Positions 36,633 through 45,166 of a stretch of DNA of 64,000 nt are shown one piece after another. Every line of letters starts with the position of its first letter. Positions within the stretch are counted from its first letter, which is position 1. The notes under the pieces were generated by a model. That model ran no database searches. It had not been told where the DNA came from and saw nothing but the letters and a program-made list of their open reading frames with translations. The DNA comes from Flavobacterium aquiphilum. GTDB lineage: Bacteria > Bacteroidota > Bacteroidia > Flavobacteriales > Flavobacteriaceae. The position numbers and the translations under genes are program-made. The stretch covers positions 1,488,001 through 1,552,000 of the forward strand of contig NZ_CP114288.1 of assembly GCF_027111335.1 (NCBI RefSeq), in the 5' to 3' direction.

Positions 36633-37502
36633 TTAATTATGTTTTTTAGCAGGTCTTTGATTTATCTTTTCCAAATCCGTTTTTAATTTTTCAACATAAG
36701 GTCCAAAGCGACTGTCTTTGTCAACTTGAGTAAAGTTTATCCACTCATTGAATTTTTGTAAGTTATTCTGATTGTAGAATGCGCATAAAATATTGAATGC
36801 ATTTTCAGACTTATAAGTTTTGTCTGTTATATCTTTTTCTATTTTGTAATAGGTTTTTATTGCATCAGGGAGTTGATTGTTATATACTTGCGAATAAAGT
36901 AATTCTTTGTAGGCGTAGGCATCGTCAGGTTTTTGTTTAATCGCTTCTTTCAAAATAGTAATAGCATTTCCATATTGTTTTAAGCAATTGTATGAAAAAG
37001 CAATCTCAGTTTTAAGTCCTTTGTAATTTGGGTCGATCTTTTTTACTTTTTCTAGATAAGTCAATCCTTTTGCACATTCGTTCCAGATGTTATATGTATT
37101 GCCCCATATGAATAATCTGTCGGTTGAGTTTTCGTCTTCTTCGTATGCTTTGAGCCAATCAGGGGTTTTCGAAATGTGAAATTCGGCGAAATAAGATTCA
37201 GGAATAATTGCCACTAATGATTTGTTTGGCTGTAATCTGAATTTCATAGTCCTGCCATCTTCTTTTTGAGTGATAAGAAATTTTCCATCATTACTTATTT
37301 TGAATGAACCACCAAAATCGAAAGTTAAACCTGCTTCAGTGTCCATGTATACAAAGCCATAGTTGTAGGAGCCATTTGAGTCAGATGGAAAGACAATCCA
37401 TTTATTTTCACAATCGATAGGTTTTGAATCGAAATTTAATTTGTCTTGCGCTACACAACAAATGCTTGCAAAAAAGCTTATAACTAAAATGAAGGTTTTC
37501 AT
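36633..37502 (-). CDS. exported TPR protein of unknown function
   Basis: 289 residues from the ATG at 37502, which gives a clean signal peptide (MKTFILVISFFASICCVAQ); the earlier ATG at 37532 adds 10 polar residues and is less likely. The first 120 residues are beta-rich and unknown (FGGSFKISNDGKFL). TPR-like helices follow (SYNCLKQYGNAITILKEAIKQKP; AYKELLYSQVYNNQLPDAI) to about 250. Not in any group I know. It sits 315 bases from the pectate lyase gene, which reads the same way, separated by a hairpin repeat. Confidence 0.75.
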   Translation of the reverse strand: MKTFILVISFFASICCVAQDKLNFDSKPIDCENKWIVFPSDSNGSYNYGFVYMDTEAGLTFDFGGSFKISNDGKFLITQKEDGRTMKFRLQPNKSLVAIIPESYFAEFHISKTPDWLKAYEEDENSTDRLFIWGNTYNIWNECAKGLTYLEKVKKIDPNYKGLKTEIAFSYNCLKQYGNAITILKEAIKQKPDDAYAYKELLYSQVYNNQLPDAIKTYYKIEKDITDKTYKSENAFNILCAFYNQNNLQKFNEWINFTQVDKDSRFGPYVEKLKTDLEKINQRPAKKHN

Positions 37503-37669
37503 AATTATTGTTGACTTAGAAAAGGAGGCCATGTGTATCGCATTTTAATTTCTTTGATTTCAAAATTAAAAAAAAATGTATCAATGAATTTATTTTTGGG
37601 AAATCTTTAAAAGTTCTTACGAAAAAGAAAGCTTTTCAAGTATCACAAATCTTCATATGAACTTGCGTG

Positions 37670-37782
37670 AGGGGTAGTAGCAGTCCGCCGCGACGGAGCG
37701 GATGACCCGACAGCATCCCGATAAAAAGGGGTATCAACGTAAAGAAGATACCTCTTTTTAATTGGGATGGTGGCACGCCCAA
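37670..37782. repeat. interspersed hairpin repeat between pectate lyase and TPR genes
   Basis: A GC-richer block starts GCGTGAGGGG and ends GGCACGCCC. Inner arms 37714-37735 and 37747-37769 pair well (CATCCCGAT...GGGGTATC with GATACC...GGGATG). Repeats starting TTGCGTGAGGG and ending in GGCACGCCC are, as far as I recall, scattered in Flavobacterium intergenic DNA. It may also end the pectate lyase transcript. It fills most of the gap 37503-37817. Confidence 0.6.
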
Positions 37783-37817
37783 ATTTCAAAAGCTATTTGG
37801 ATAAATTTTTGAATAAA

Positions 37818-39161
37818 TTAATGTTTTATGAATTTCCAAGTATTCGAAAAATCGGCTATTTTGATATTGCACAAGTATAACCCTTTGGGTAAATTGGAAA
37901 CATTGATAGTAAGCTTTTCGTTAGGGTTCGTTTTTTTTGATATTGAATAAGCTTTTTCACCAGTAGATGTATATATGTTTATTGTTGCATCTCCTGAAAC
38001 TGTATTTGGTAATTCAATGTTTAAAATTGTATCGACAACTGTTGGATACATTTTGATGTTTTTGTTCGAAGTTTGGTCATTGAGACCTAAATTGGTACAA
38101 GAAGTCGACATCACTCCGGTATCTGTAACGTTTAAAGTAGCCCCAGCACCACAAGTCGAATTTGGGATATAAGTAGCTACATCGGTGGCTGTCAATGGGG
38201 TGTAGGTATAGGTTGGTTTTGAAATTCCGGTATTTGAATTGGTCTGATTGATACAGCCATCAAATGCTATTCCAACGGTTCCTCCGTCAGTAGGATAACC
38301 TTTATAAACGGTGCCAATTGTTGCAAAGTTGGAGTTTTCGACATAACAAGTAGTGTTTTTGTTTCCACCACCTAAACCGATCGCCAAAGATCCACTTACA
38401 GAGGTTTTGTAGTAACAGTTAAGAATGTGTAATTCTGCATTTCGGGCTCGGGGCATCCTTTCTTTGCAGCCTTCCGCCCAGTAACAGTTTTGGAAAGTGA
38501 TGCTATAATTGCCATCGGCAGGAAAATCTGTTGCGCCTGAACCTACTAAATCTGTAAATCGGTGGTCATCTGTTCCTCCGGATCCTCCCGCTGTTGGTGC
38601 TTTTAGATAGGTGAATTTACACCATGAAACCGTTACGTTATCGGCTGTTCCTTTGTTGTCAAAATTTCCATCCATTCCGTCCTGAAATTCGCAGTGATCG
38701 ACCCAGATATTTGTTCCTTCGTTGGTAAGATTGTCTCTTCCGTCAACGTCATAGGCACCAGGACCTTCGAAAATAAGATTTCTTATAATAACATTGTTTG
38801 AACCGGATTTTATGTAAAGGGTTCCGGAATTAGTAGCGGATGTTGGTGAATCTCCGGGAGTTATTTGTAGATTTCTAAGTTTTGCTCCCGGTAGTCCTAT
38901 AATGGTTCTGTTATTCAGTTGCACACTTGTATAGACGCAGTCAATTGTTCCTGAAACCAAAATCACAGCATTGGACGATGCAGTAGATGTAAGAGCTGCT
39001 TTTAATTTGGTATAGGTGTCAACTGTAACGGTATTGGATGCGGTTGGTGTTCCTGCGCCTGTTGCGCTTGCGCCAAATCCTTGTGGACTAGACATGTAAT
39101 AATTTTGAGCCGAAACATTATAAAGGCTCAGTAAGGCAGTTAAAAGCAATAGTTTTTTCAT
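37818..39161 (-). CDS. secreted pectate lyase with T9SS sorting domain
   Basis: 447 residues. A signal peptide of 18 (ends YNVSAQ) precedes a parallel beta-helix of family PL1-type: NVIIRNLIFEGPG, NIWVDHCEFQDGMDGNFDNK (Ca-binding Asp run), DHRFTDLVG. The last 75 residues (about 370-447) form a type IX secretion sorting domain: KNIKMYPTVVDTILNIELP, NVSNLPKGLYLCNIK, ending WKFIKH. It cleaves pectate by beta-elimination outside the cell. It is the only polysaccharide enzyme gene in the window; no SusC/SusD pair is adjacent. A LacI-type palindrome lies 63-88 bases before the start, so it is likely repressor-controlled. Confidence 0.93.
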   Translation of the reverse strand: MKKLLLLTALLSLYNVSAQNYYMSSPQGFGASATGAGTPTASNTVTVDTYTKLKAALTSTASSNAVILVSGTIDCVYTSVQLNNRTIIGLPGAKLRNLQITPGDSPTSATNSGTLYIKSGSNNVIIRNLIFEGPGAYDVDGRDNLTNEGTNIWVDHCEFQDGMDGNFDNKGTADNVTVSWCKFTYLKAPTAGGSGGTDDHRFTDLVGSGATDFPADGNYSITFQNCYWAEGCKERMPRARNAELHILNCYYKTSVSGSLAIGLGGGNKNTTCYVENSNFATIGTVYKGYPTDGGTVGIAFDGCINQTNSNTGISKPTYTYTPLTATDVATYIPNSTCGAGATLNVTDTGVMSTSCTNLGLNDQTSNKNIKMYPTVVDTILNIELPNTVSGDATINIYTSTGEKAYSISKKTNPNEKLTINVSNLPKGLYLCNIKIADFSNTWKFIKH

Positions 39162-39223
39162 TTAATAAGTGGTTTTTGGTTGTAGATTCGTGGTTGAAAT
39201 CAGCGCAATATACAATAAAATCA

Positions 39224-39249
39224 TTTTAATGCAATCGATTACATTAAAA
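39224..39249. promoter_or_regulatory. LacI-family operator upstream of the pectate lyase gene
   Basis: TGCAATCGATTACA (39230-39243) fits the LacI-family consensus TGNAANCGNTTNCA at every fixed position, centred on CG. The symmetry extends outward so that all 26 bases form a palindrome with a single mismatched pair. The pectate lyase ATG (39161, minus strand) is 63 bases downstream. The repressor gene is not in the window. Confidence 0.65.
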
Positions 39250-39374
39250 ATAAGCACTTAATAATCTGTTGAATATAGAATGAGTAACGTTAGGGGGTGA
39301 TAAAGCTTTAAAAAGTAAATCGAATTATTTTTTTTGGGGCAGAATGGGTTGCTTTTGAAAGCAGTGATTATATT

Positions 39375-40097
39375 TTACATCTTATGAATGATAAAAATGG
39401 TAGGGCGTTTGTGTAAATCAACAGTTTCTTTTTTCCAAGCCGATATTTTCTTTGTTTTGATGTATTCCGTTGGTAAAGTTATATCGGTAGCAATACATAA
39501 ATGGGTTTCGGGATGTAATGTCTGGATTAAATCTTCAAGCAATTTGTTGTTGCGGTAAGGTGTTTCGATAAAAATTTGAGATTGATTTTTTTCGAAAGAG
39601 ATACGCTCCAAACTTTTTAAACAGGCTTTTTTCTCGTCCTTTTCGATAGGTAAATAACCATTGAAAGTAAAGCTTTGGCCATTCATTCCTGATGCCATCA
39701 TAGCTAATAATATGGAAGATGGGCCAACAAGAGGAATGACTTGAATTCCTTTTTCGTGTGCCAATTTTACGATTGCGGCACCGGGATCAGCCACACCTGG
39801 ACAACCTGCTTCGCTCATTAATCCCATGTTTTTACCTTCAAGAAGTGGTTTGATGAAATCCTTATGGTCTTGGGTTTCGGTGTGTTTGTTGAGAACAAAA
39901 AGTTTTAACTCAGATTGTTTTTTCTCGGGATTGGTAAGTTTTATCGATTTTCGGGCGGTTTTGTCATTCTCAACTACATAGTAATCGATTAAATCCACGC
40001 ATCTTTTTATGGTTTGCGGTAATACGTCCATTGGGTCACATTCGCCCATGGTGGTTGGGATTAGGTATAATTTTCCAAGAAGCGGCGCTGATTTCAT
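39375..40097 (-). CDS. RsmI-like SAM-dependent methyltransferase
   Basis: 240 residues. It belongs to the tetrapyrrole methylase fold used by RsmI (16S rRNA C1402 2'-O-methylation): MSEAGCPGVADPGAAI and PLVGPSSILLAMMASGMNGQSFTFNGYLP are the SAM- and dimer-side motifs, and IFIETPYRNNKLLEDL is typical. It differs from true RsmI at the N-terminus (LYLIPTTMGEC in place of LYVVATPIGN) and lacks the C-terminal extension, so it is the RsmI-like paralogue common in Bacteroidota; the target is not certain. Single gene, 47 bases from the phosphatase. Confidence 0.88.
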   Translation of the reverse strand: MKSAPLLGKLYLIPTTMGECDPMDVLPQTIKRCVDLIDYYVVENDKTARKSIKLTNPEKKQSELKLFVLNKHTETQDHKDFIKPLLEGKNMGLMSEAGCPGVADPGAAIVKLAHEKGIQVIPLVGPSSILLAMMASGMNGQSFTFNGYLPIEKDEKKACLKSLERISFEKNQSQIFIETPYRNNKLLEDLIQTLHPETHLCIATDITLPTEYIKTKKISAWKKETVDLHKRPTIFIIHKM

Positions 40098-40144
40098 TTA
40101 AGCTGTTTTCGATTTTTACAAAGGTATAAAAACGGAGTTGGTTT

Positions 40145-40612
40145 TTAACGATGTTTGGCGATCAGTCTTTGTGCGATTACTTCGCAGGCATCGTCAAGCA
40201 TTTGATAAACCATATCGAATCCATTTGCTGTTCCGTAATATGGGTCAGGGACATCAACATTTTCATTTGGGAAAATGGCGTCCAGAACTAGCTGTACTTT
40301 TTCTTTTTGGGTATCGTTTTGGGCAAGGTGGATAACATCTCTTAAATTGCTGCTGTCCATTACAAAAATGTAGTCGAAGGAATCAAAATCGCTTCTGCTG
40401 AATTGTCTGCCTTTTTGGTTGGTAATGTCTAAGCCGTTTTTTTTGGCGGTGGCTATTGAACGTCTGTCCGGACTGTGACCAACGTGCCAAGAACCTGTTC
40501 CTGCTGAATCTACAAAGAATTTATCATTAGGAAGTTTGGAGGCCAATATACCTTCTGCCAACGGTGATCGACAGATATTGCCTAGACAAACCATTAAAAT
40601 TTTGACGGACAT
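40145..40612 (-). CDS. low-molecular-weight protein-tyrosine phosphatase
   Basis: 155 residues. The P-loop CLGNICRSP (Cys9, Arg15) and the acid DPYYG are both intact. It dephosphorylates tyrosine on proteins, often in control of surface polysaccharide assembly by tyrosine autokinases; no such kinase lies nearby. It starts 6 bases after dnaA, an arrangement that suggests co-transcription with dnaA. Confidence 0.94.
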   Translation of the reverse strand: MSVKILMVCLGNICRSPLAEGILASKLPNDKFFVDSAGTGSWHVGHSPDRRSIATAKKNGLDITNQKGRQFSRSDFDSFDYIFVMDSSNLRDVIHLAQNDTQKEKVQLVLDAIFPNENVDVPDPYYGTANGFDMVYQMLDDACEVIAQRLIAKHR

Positions 40613-40618
40613 TTGTTT

Positions 40619-42046
40619 TTAGAGCGTTAATTTTGAGTTGATATCTTCAACGTATTTTTTGAATTGTTTGTCGGTTGCGACCAAATTATCGACTGTTTTG
40701 CAGGCATGTAATACCGTTGCGTGATCTCGATCTCCGATTTGTGAACCTATATTGGCCAATGAGGCTTTGGTGAATTTTTTAGCAAAAAACATGGCTAGCT
40801 GTCTTGCTTGTACAACGTGTCTTTTTCTTGTTTTGGATTGTAGGGTTTCTATATCCAATTGGAAATAATCGGAAACAATTTTTTGAATGTAATCGATTGA
40901 TATTTCTCTCTTTACGTTTTTTACAAATTTTTCTACAACACTTTTGGCTAACTCGATTGTCACTTCTTTTTTGTTGAAAGAAGATTGTGCAATCAATGAA
41001 ATAATTGCGCCTTCAAGTTCACGAACATTTGATTTAATGTTACGAGCAACATATTCTATAATATCTTCCGGCATTTCAACGCCATCACGATATAGAATGT
41101 TTTTCAAGATGGAAATTCTTGTTTCGTAATCCGGTTGGTGTAACTCAGCTGATAATCCCCATTTGAAACGAGACAATAAGCGTTGTTCAATATCCTGCAT
41201 GTCAACAGGAGCCTTGTCTGAAGTAAGGATAACCTGTTTCCCGTTTTGGTGCAGATAATTGAAAATATGGAAAAATACATCTTGTGTTCCTGATTTTCCC
41301 GAAAGGAATTGAACATCGTCAATGATTAAAACGTCGATTAATTGATAGAAATGAATGAAATCATTTCTGTTGTTTTTCTTAACCGAGTCGATATATTGTT
41401 GGGTGAAAATTTCGGCCGAAATATATAAAACTGTTTTCTCCGGATATTTGTCTTTGATTTCAACACCAATAGCATGGGCTAAGTGAGTTTTTCCCAATCC
41501 AACACCACCAAAAATCAACAATGGGTTGAATGAGGTTCCGCCCGGTTTATTGGCAACTGCCATACCTGCCGAACGGGCTAGTCTATTGGAATCTCCTTCA
41601 AGGAAATTGTCAAAGCTATAATTAGGATTCAATTGGGATTCGATTTTTAAATTTCGAATTCCTGGTATAACAAATGGATTTTTTAATTCCGGATTTAAGT
41701 TTTTGAATGGAGCGTCCACTTCTTGTGCTTTCATTGGAGCTCTGTTGGCACTTGGCAATTGTTCCGTAAACGGTTGTTTATTGCCATAAGTGTTTTCCAT
41801 TTTGATTTTATAAAGTAACTTTGCATTTTTTCCAAGTTCTTTGGTTAGGGCTACTTTTAATAATTTTACATAGTGCTCTTCTAGCCATTCGTAGAAAAAT
41901 TTACTTGGTACTTGGATATATAATGCATTATCGGTAAGCTCAACTGATTTAATTGGTTCGAACCAAGTTTTATAGGCTTGATCTTGAATGTTGTCCTTTA
42001 TGAAGGACAGACAGTTTTCCCATACAGATTGTGCAGTCTTGTTCAT
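40619..42046 (-). CDS. dnaA: chromosomal replication initiator DnaA
   Basis: 475 residues. Domain I (1-85) includes KTWFEPIKSVEL; the AAA+ core has Walker A GGVGLGKTH (180-188), Walker B VLIIDDVQF, and sensor motifs; the C-terminal helix-turn-helix holds the signature RDHATVLHACKTV (440-452). It melts the origin after binding DnaA boxes. The 184-base gap up to the divergent thioesterase has no clear cluster of 9-base boxes, so I do not call an origin. Downstream on the same strand is the low-molecular-weight phosphatase. Confidence 0.97.
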   Translation of the reverse strand: MNKTAQSVWENCLSFIKDNIQDQAYKTWFEPIKSVELTDNALYIQVPSKFFYEWLEEHYVKLLKVALTKELGKNAKLLYKIKMENTYGNKQPFTEQLPSANRAPMKAQEVDAPFKNLNPELKNPFVIPGIRNLKIESQLNPNYSFDNFLEGDSNRLARSAGMAVANKPGGTSFNPLLIFGGVGLGKTHLAHAIGVEIKDKYPEKTVLYISAEIFTQQYIDSVKKNNRNDFIHFYQLIDVLIIDDVQFLSGKSGTQDVFFHIFNYLHQNGKQVILTSDKAPVDMQDIEQRLLSRFKWGLSAELHQPDYETRISILKNILYRDGVEMPEDIIEYVARNIKSNVRELEGAIISLIAQSSFNKKEVTIELAKSVVEKFVKNVKREISIDYIQKIVSDYFQLDIETLQSKTRKRHVVQARQLAMFFAKKFTKASLANIGSQIGDRDHATVLHACKTVDNLVATDKQFKKYVEDINSKLTL

Positions 42047-42230
42047 ATATCTAGTTAAATTATTTTTATCAGGGTATTTATTGTCTTACAAAAAAGATGT
42101 GAAAAAATATCTTTTTTCGGGATAACAAATATGTGAACAATTATCTGTAAAAAAAAATATTTAGGTCTTAATTTTTCAAAAAAAAAGTTGTAAGGAGGGT
42201 TTTAAAATTTTAAAAAATACGTCAAAATTA

Positions 42231-42635
42231 ATGAAAGATCATCAAATTCAAGTTCGCGTTCGTTATTCGGAAACAGACCAAATGGGAGTCGTTTATCATG
42301 GGAATTACATCCCTTATTTTGAGATAGGAAGAGTGGAATGGCTTAGAAACAAAGGGATTTCATATAAAAAGATGGAAGAAAGCGGCATCGGGCTTCCTAT
42401 TGTAAATATGAATATCAATTATAAAAAATCGGCGGTTTATGATGAGTTGTTGACTGTGCATACCGTTTTCAAAAGTCAGACGTCCGTGAAGATAGAATTT
42501 GATTGCGCTATATACAATGAAGCGAAAGAGTTATTAACAACTGCTCAATTTATGTTAGTTTTTGTTTCGTTAAAAACGGGTAGGCCAACTGTTCCTCCGG
42601 ATTACATTTTGGAACTACTAAAAACTTTTGAATAA
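42231..42635 (+). CDS. acyl-CoA thioesterase, YbgC/4HBT type
   Basis: 134 residues, a single hotdog fold. The catalytic Asp lies in YSETDQMGVVYHGNYIPYFEIGRVEW, the YbgC signature. It hydrolyses acyl-CoA thioesters; in Gram-negative cells YbgC is tied to the Tol-Pal system, but no tol gene is in the window. Divergent from dnaA with a 184-base intergenic region. Confidence 0.92.
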   Translation: MKDHQIQVRVRYSETDQMGVVYHGNYIPYFEIGRVEWLRNKGISYKKMEESGIGLPIVNMNINYKKSAVYDELLTVHTVFKSQTSVKIEFDCAIYNEAKELLTTAQFMLVFVSLKTGRPTVPPDYILELLKTFE

Positions 42636-42665
42636 TAATCAGAATGAGTTCTTTTAAATGAGAAT

Positions 42666-43289
42666 TTATAGTTTTTTTATGTTTATTTCAAATAATGATT
42701 TAAAAGTGTCGAATACCATTTCGGCATTTTTTTTTCTGCTTTTTATTACAATTTTTCCAATCGGTAAATTGTTTTCTTCATTTATTTCCATTTCCTGAGA
42801 AACGATGTCTAATTTTTTCTCTTTGATTACACGCATTACTTTGTTCATGTTTTTATAGTCAAATGAAATCAGAAAGGGAACATCGATTGTTTTTTCTATA
42901 ATTTCACAGGATTCCAAAGTGATTTGTGCCGAAGTTTTATAAGCAGAAATTAATCCCCCAACGCCTAATTTTATTCCGCCATAAATTCGGACTACAACGA
43001 CAAGGATGTTGGTAAGACCAAAAGACTGAATTTGTCCGTAAATTGGAATCCCGGCCGTGCCACTAGGTTCACCATCATCATTGGCTCTATATTGAATTTT
43101 TTCGGCTCCTATTTGATAGGCATAACAATAATGTACAGCGTGAGGATGTTGTTTTTTTAAGATTTCTATCAAAGGTTTTACTTCTTCCTCCGACTCAATT
43201 GGGTAGGCATAGCCAAAAAACTTGCTGTTTTTTTCCTTGAAAAGCGATTCTTCCGATGGAAATGCAATGGTATTATAGGTGTCTTTCAT
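42666..43289 (-). CDS. YigZ/IMPACT family protein
   Basis: 207 residues from the ATG at 43289 (MKDTYNTI), preferred over the 4-residue extension from 43301 since it begins at the usual family site. The N-terminal UPF0029 domain contains FFGYAYPI, HAVHYCYAYQIG, NDDGEPSGTAGIPI and RIYGGIKLGVGGL, all signature. The C-terminal ferredoxin-like domain (DUF1949) spans 140-205. The family is linked to translation stress; the reaction is not known. Faces the thioesterase tail to tail. Confidence 0.9.
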   Translation of the reverse strand: MKDTYNTIAFPSEESLFKEKNSKFFGYAYPIESEEEVKPLIEILKKQHPHAVHYCYAYQIGAEKIQYRANDDGEPSGTAGIPIYGQIQSFGLTNILVVVVRIYGGIKLGVGGLISAYKTSAQITLESCEIIEKTIDVPFLISFDYKNMNKVMRVIKEKKLDIVSQEMEINEENNLPIGKIVIKSRKKNAEMVFDTFKSLFEINIKKL

Positions 43290-43382
43290 TTTTAATGTCA
43301 AAGGTCAATGTCAATTACAATATTAAATCTTGAAATTTAAAGATTTTGTGTTTTGATTTATTTTTTATTCAAGTTTGTCATT

Positions 43383-43402
43383 GCCCTTTGCCCTTTGCCT
43401 TT
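43383..43402. repeat. TGCCCTT-type simple repeat between the HAD and YigZ genes
   Basis: Repeats of GCCCTTT/GCCTTTT units, the reverse-complement type of the sequence found inside prmC at 46050-46085. This copy is in non-coding DNA. Confidence 0.6.
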
Positions 43403-43417
43403 TGATTTTTGTGATTG

Positions 43418-44023
43418 TTATTGAAGAATCTTTTTGTCAATTAAATCGATAACATCTTCTTTTCCAACTTGTAGATTCCAAACCTGAATACCAAGTTCCT
43501 TTGCGGCATCGGTATTTTCTTTTTTGTCGTCTATAAATAAAGTATGTTTTGCTTGCAGTCCATTTTGATCCAATACAAAACTATAAATTTCAGGACTCGG
43601 CTTTCTCATTCCGATTTCAAACGAAAAATATACTTTTTCAAAACATTGGTAAAAGGCACTATAAAATGAGGACCCTGTTGTTTCTTCAAAAGTGTTGATA
43701 TGTATTGCATCGGTATTGCTCAAAAGGAACAAGCGATATTTTTGCGAAAGCATTTGCAGAAATTCCAAACGATACAGAGGAAAATCCAATAGTATCGCAT
43801 TCCAGGCTTTGGCAATTTTTTCGATAGGGGCATTGTTGGTGTGTTCTTGAATTCCGGTCAAAAAGTCTGCTTCCGAAATTGCCCCCACTTCATATTGTAG
43901 GTTCAATTGGTTCAAATCTTCATTCCATTCAGGTATGCCCAGATCTTTTAAACCATCCATCGTGGCCTGTTTATCTAAATTGATAAACACGTCTCCAAAA
44001 TCAAAAATTATAGCATCAATCAT
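43418..44023 (-). CDS. HAD superfamily hydrolase
   Basis: 201 residues. The nucleophile motif FDFGDVFINLD (Asp8 and Asp11 in the DxxDV position), LLSNTDAIH as motif II (Ser/Thr), KPSPEIYSFVL as Lys motif, and FIDDKKENTDAA as the acidic motif IV are present. A small helical cap is inserted after motif I, as in YihX-type phosphatases acting on sugar phosphates. The substrate is unknown. Its start overlaps ribD's stop by 8 bases; a phosphatase next to ribD could be the missing 5-amino-6-ribitylamino-uracil phosphatase of riboflavin synthesis, but that is inference. Confidence 0.88.
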   Translation of the reverse strand: MIDAIIFDFGDVFINLDKQATMDGLKDLGIPEWNEDLNQLNLQYEVGAISEADFLTGIQEHTNNAPIEKIAKAWNAILLDFPLYRLEFLQMLSQKYRLFLLSNTDAIHINTFEETTGSSFYSAFYQCFEKVYFSFEIGMRKPSPEIYSFVLDQNGLQAKHTLFIDDKKENTDAAKELGIQVWNLQVGKEDVIDLIDKKILQ

Positions 44024-45059
44024 AGTTTTTTGTTATTGTGAGTTTGTCCTCTTCAATTTTATATTTTTCAGAACTCGTTTTGGGGATCAAAGGGGCGTTG
44101 ATACCTTCTTTTAAAAATGTATTTCCTTTAAAAATTCTAGCTTCGTCCCAAAGATTGGCATCGATAAAGGTCTGCAAAGTTTGAAGACCACCTTCAATAA
44201 TAACCGATTGGATATTGTGTTTGTAAAGTGAATTCACAATTTGTTCGGCTATGTTTTGTTTAAAATCAATTACCTCAAAGGTAGTGTTTTCTTGGGAAAC
44301 AGAAGTTTCGGAACCGGTAAAGACTATTGTTTTAATTTTATTGTCAAAAACGGCATTGTCTTTCGGAATACGATTGTTTTGATCCAGCACTAATCGAACA
44401 GGGTTGTTTCCGTGCCAATCTCTCGCATTGAGCTGAGGATTGTCGTCGATAACGGTTTGTGTTCCCACTAAAATAGCCTGTTCTTCGGTTCGCCATTTAT
44501 GTACCAATTGTCTGGAATAGGTGTTGGTAATCCAAACCGGTTTTTTTTCCAGTTTTTCAAGAGGGGCAATAAATGCATCCTGACTTTCTGCCCATTTTAA
44601 TAATATATAAGGTCTTTTCTTTTGATGAAAAGTAAAAAAACGTTTGTTGAGTTCGTTGCATTCGTCTTCCAAAACCCCTACTGTGACATGGATTCCGGCT
44701 TCGATTAATTTTTTAATGCCATTTCCAGCTACCATTATATTAGGATCCACAGTGCCGATAACAACATTTGGAATTTCGTTCTCAATGATTAAATCGCAAC
44801 AAGGAGGTGTTTTTCCAAAATGACTGCAAGGTTCCAGACTAACATAAATAGTGGATTTTTTTAACAACGATTTGTCTTTAACCGAATTTACAGCATTGAC
44901 TTCGGCATGGGGACCGCCTGCTTTTTTGTGCCAGCCTTCGCCTATGATTTTGTCTTCATAAACAATGACACTTCCCACCATCGGGTTAGGATAAGTTGCT
45001 CCGAGTCCATTTTTGGCCAAGGAAATGCAACGGTTGATATATTTTTCATGTATCTTCAC
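44016..45059 (-). CDS. ribD: bifunctional riboflavin deaminase/reductase
   Basis: 347 residues, full length. The deaminase half has HAEVNAV and EPCSHFGKTPPC (zinc site), with NPMVGSVIVYEDKIIGEG at the front. The reductase half (about 150-347) has WITNTYSRQLVHKWR, VGTQTVIDDNPQLNAR and IIEGGLQTLQTFI. It catalyses the second and third steps of riboflavin synthesis from GTP. The next step after ribD needs a phosphatase; the HAD gene overlapping its stop by 8 bases is a plausible candidate. ribH is on the other strand at 23250. No FMN riboswitch was seen upstream. Confidence 0.95.
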   Translation of the reverse strand: MKIHEKYINRCISLAKNGLGATYPNPMVGSVIVYEDKIIGEGWHKKAGGPHAEVNAVNSVKDKSLLKKSTIYVSLEPCSHFGKTPPCCDLIIENEIPNVVIGTVDPNIMVAGNGIKKLIEAGIHVTVGVLEDECNELNKRFFTFHQKKRPYILLKWAESQDAFIAPLEKLEKKPVWITNTYSRQLVHKWRTEEQAILVGTQTVIDDNPQLNARDWHGNNPVRLVLDQNNRIPKDNAVFDNKIKTIVFTGSETSVSQENTTFEVIDFKQNIAEQIVNSLYKHNIQSVIIEGGLQTLQTFIDANLWDEARIFKGNTFLKEGINAPLIPKTSSEKYKIEEDKLTITKNYD

Positions 45060-45166
45060 TTTGCAAAAGTAGTGATTTTTGAGTTTAGGATTTAGTTTTA
45101 GAACTTAGGATGTTTCCCAAATACAATGGCTATTTTTGTTTACGAATTAATAATTTTAGAGCTTTT

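Noticed and set aside
42047..42230. Replication origin in the dnaA-thioesterase gap
   Set aside because: Only loose A/T-rich tracts and no cluster of DnaA boxes; in Bacteroidota the origin is often not next to dnaA.
45060..45110. FMN riboswitch before ribD
   Set aside because: The 50-base interval is too short and lacks the conserved RFN element sequences; none is seen before ribH either.
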